Assembly: GCF_009674825.1 (NCBI RefSeq) | Contig: NZ_WKJH01000002.1 | Location: 124,001 to 188,000 of the forward strand | DNA length: 64,000 bases | Direction of reading: 5' to 3' | Source of the DNA: Maribacter luteus | Lineage (GTDB): Bacteria; Bacteroidota; Bacteroidia; Flavobacteriales; Flavobacteriaceae | Part shown: positions 63,135-64,000 of the stretch, in pieces | Layout: each line of letters begins with the position of its first letter | Position numbering within the stretch: the first letter of the stretch is position 1 | Program-made: the position numbers and the translations under genes | The notes under the pieces: generated by a model | Told to the model about the DNA's origin: nothing | What the model saw: the letters and a program-made list of their open reading frames with translations, nothing else | Databases searched by the model: none

Positions 63135-64000
63135 TTACGAAGCTGATTTTACCCATTGTTTTTTCAGTATGGCCGCACGATAGCGTTTATCAAAAATGCC
63201 GCGCACCCAATTTTTGAATTCCCGATCGTTCATGGCCCTAAAATCATTGGATAGACACATGGCGATCATTACCCATAAGAAGAAATAGTTGAGATTGAAC
63301 ATACTAAAATCCTCTACCCAGGCATAGGTCCACCGAAAAGCTACATAGACCCCTACGATTTTCATGATCCGGCTCTTGGATTTATACAAAGCCAAATAGG
63401 AGGCTTTAAAGAACACCAAAAAGTAGAGGACGACTCCTACGACACCTGTCCAAGTGAATACATTCAAGATAGACACCTCATTACTTGGGCGTTCCATTTT
63501 ATTGGTCCCCAGATCACGATCGATTCCAGGACCAAACCATTGAGATTCATTCCCCCTGGCCGGGGTTCGCCCCAACCACATATAGTCATATTTTAAGGCG
63601 GAGGTAATCACCTCCACATACAAAAAGGTTCGAGTATCTGCCGTTAAATCTGCAGGGCCGCCGATATCCTGTTCCTGCTCCGCTTCATAGTCCCCCTCGA
63701 TATACTCGTTCATTTTAAAGATATTAAAGGTATTCGTTACCCCTAAATACAATAACACAAAGGGCAAAACCATAAAAAGAAATCGTGTTACTTTCAACAC
63801 TTTGGTATTGGCCAATACCTTAAAATAGTACACCAAGGAAAGCAACATGGGGATTACAAATTTGATTACATTACTACGGGCCCCTAAATTTGCCGCAAAA
63901 ACCACCACTGCGCATACCACCGTTATTATTTTCCATTTTTTAGTCAAAAAAGGAAAAAAGAGCAATATAATACTTACCGGCACCAAATAATGCCCAACCG
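63135..64000 (-). CDS. O-antigen polymerase/ligase family membrane protein, C-terminal part (cut by window edge)
   Basis: About 288 residues visible; the frame stays open to the window edge, so the start lies beyond it. Hydrophobic helices alternate with a large loop (about DADFEAEQEQDIGGPADLT-like acidic region, then YMWLGRTPARGNESQWFGPG and a RPSNEVSILNVFTWTG segment), as in Wzy polymerases and O-antigen ligases. It would join repeat units in the periplasm. The 3' end is 33 bp from the next glycosyltransferase. Confidence 0.85.
   Translation of the reverse strand, partial: VGHYLVPVSIILLFFPFLTKKWKIITVVCAVVVFAANLGARSNVIKFVIPMLLSLVYYFKVLANTKVLKVTRFLFMVLPFVLLYLGVTNTFNIFKMNEYIEGDYEAEQEQDIGGPADLTADTRTFLYVEVITSALKYDYMWLGRTPARGNESQWFGPGIDRDLGTNKMERPSNEVSILNVFTWTGVVGVVLYFLVFFKASYLALYKSKSRIMKIVGVYVAFRWTYAWVEDFSMFNLNYFFLWVMIAMCLSNDFRAMNDREFKNWVRGIFDKRYRAAILKKQWVKSAS

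Noticed and set aside
1-64000. CRISPR arrays, insertion sequences, integrases
   Set aside because: No regularly spaced repeats with unique spacers and no transposase or integrase motifs were seen.

Overview
The window is chromosomal DNA of a Bacteroidota member, almost certainly a marine-type Flavobacteriaceae (Zobellia/Maribacter/Arenibacter-like is an inference, not shown). Signs are the TAnnTTTG minus-7 promoter boxes with upstream TTG/TTTG, the lack of strong Shine-Dalgarno sites, the HPRT-adenylate kinase and FolK-deoxynucleoside kinase fusions, the run nadK / DUF6089 barrel / uppS / bamA / two ompH genes, LytS-type histidine kinases, Cys-lipoproteins with FSCNAQ-like lipoboxes, and a TssD needle domain, which belongs to the Bacteroidota-type (subtype iii) type VI secretion system.

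Layout. 0-5.4 kb (minus): a LytS-type histidine kinase cut by the window edge, a coupled paralogue that has lost its catalytic residues, a CPBP membrane protease between two related small membrane proteins, an ankyrin protein and a DUF4136 lipoprotein. 5.4-13.8 kb: obgE, a fused purine-salvage/adenylate kinase gene divergent from purK-purE, an M3 peptidase, a rhodanese lipoprotein, an ECF sigma factor with a tiny zinc-type anti-sigma candidate, and a UbiA-like membrane protein. 13.9-19.5 kb: gcvP, a KAS III-like thiolase-fold enzyme, a methyltransferase and a glycosyltransferase. 19.5-26.9 kb (minus): the outer-membrane biogenesis cluster ompH, ompH, bamA, uppS, DUF6089, nadK, CBS. 26.9-34.2 kb (plus): pdxJ, an esterase, a GDSL lipoprotein, a small membrane protein, then tig, clpP and clpX (nascent-chain folding and ATP-dependent proteolysis). 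34.2-37.2 kb: an alpha/beta-hydrolase-like protein, a GH3 family protein and a DUF2797 protein.

37.2-41.3 kb (minus) is the most interesting part: an apparent type VI effector with a TssD (Hcp-like) needle domain at its N-terminus and a metzincin-like zinc protease motif at its C-terminus, followed one base later by a lipoprotein that is the obvious immunity candidate, then decayed-looking small ORFs and another lipoprotein. No other type VI component is in the window. 41.3-51.3 kb: AsmA-like protein, queuosine-precursor transporter, SppA, FolK-dNK fusion, TrmH methyltransferase and mutS. 51.4-53.4 kb: tRNA-Gly, tRNA-Leu and about 1.6 kb of non-coding, partly tandem-repeated DNA. 53.4-64 kb: a secreted lipoprotein with a probable polysaccharide-lyase-like domain beside a minus-strand exopolysaccharide/capsule locus (Wzy-like polymerase, two glycosyltransferases, acetyltransferase, WecG-type transferase, initiating sugar-phosphate transferase, Wzc-type tyrosine kinase), which continues past the right edge.

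All family names come from motif recognition by eye; no database search was run.
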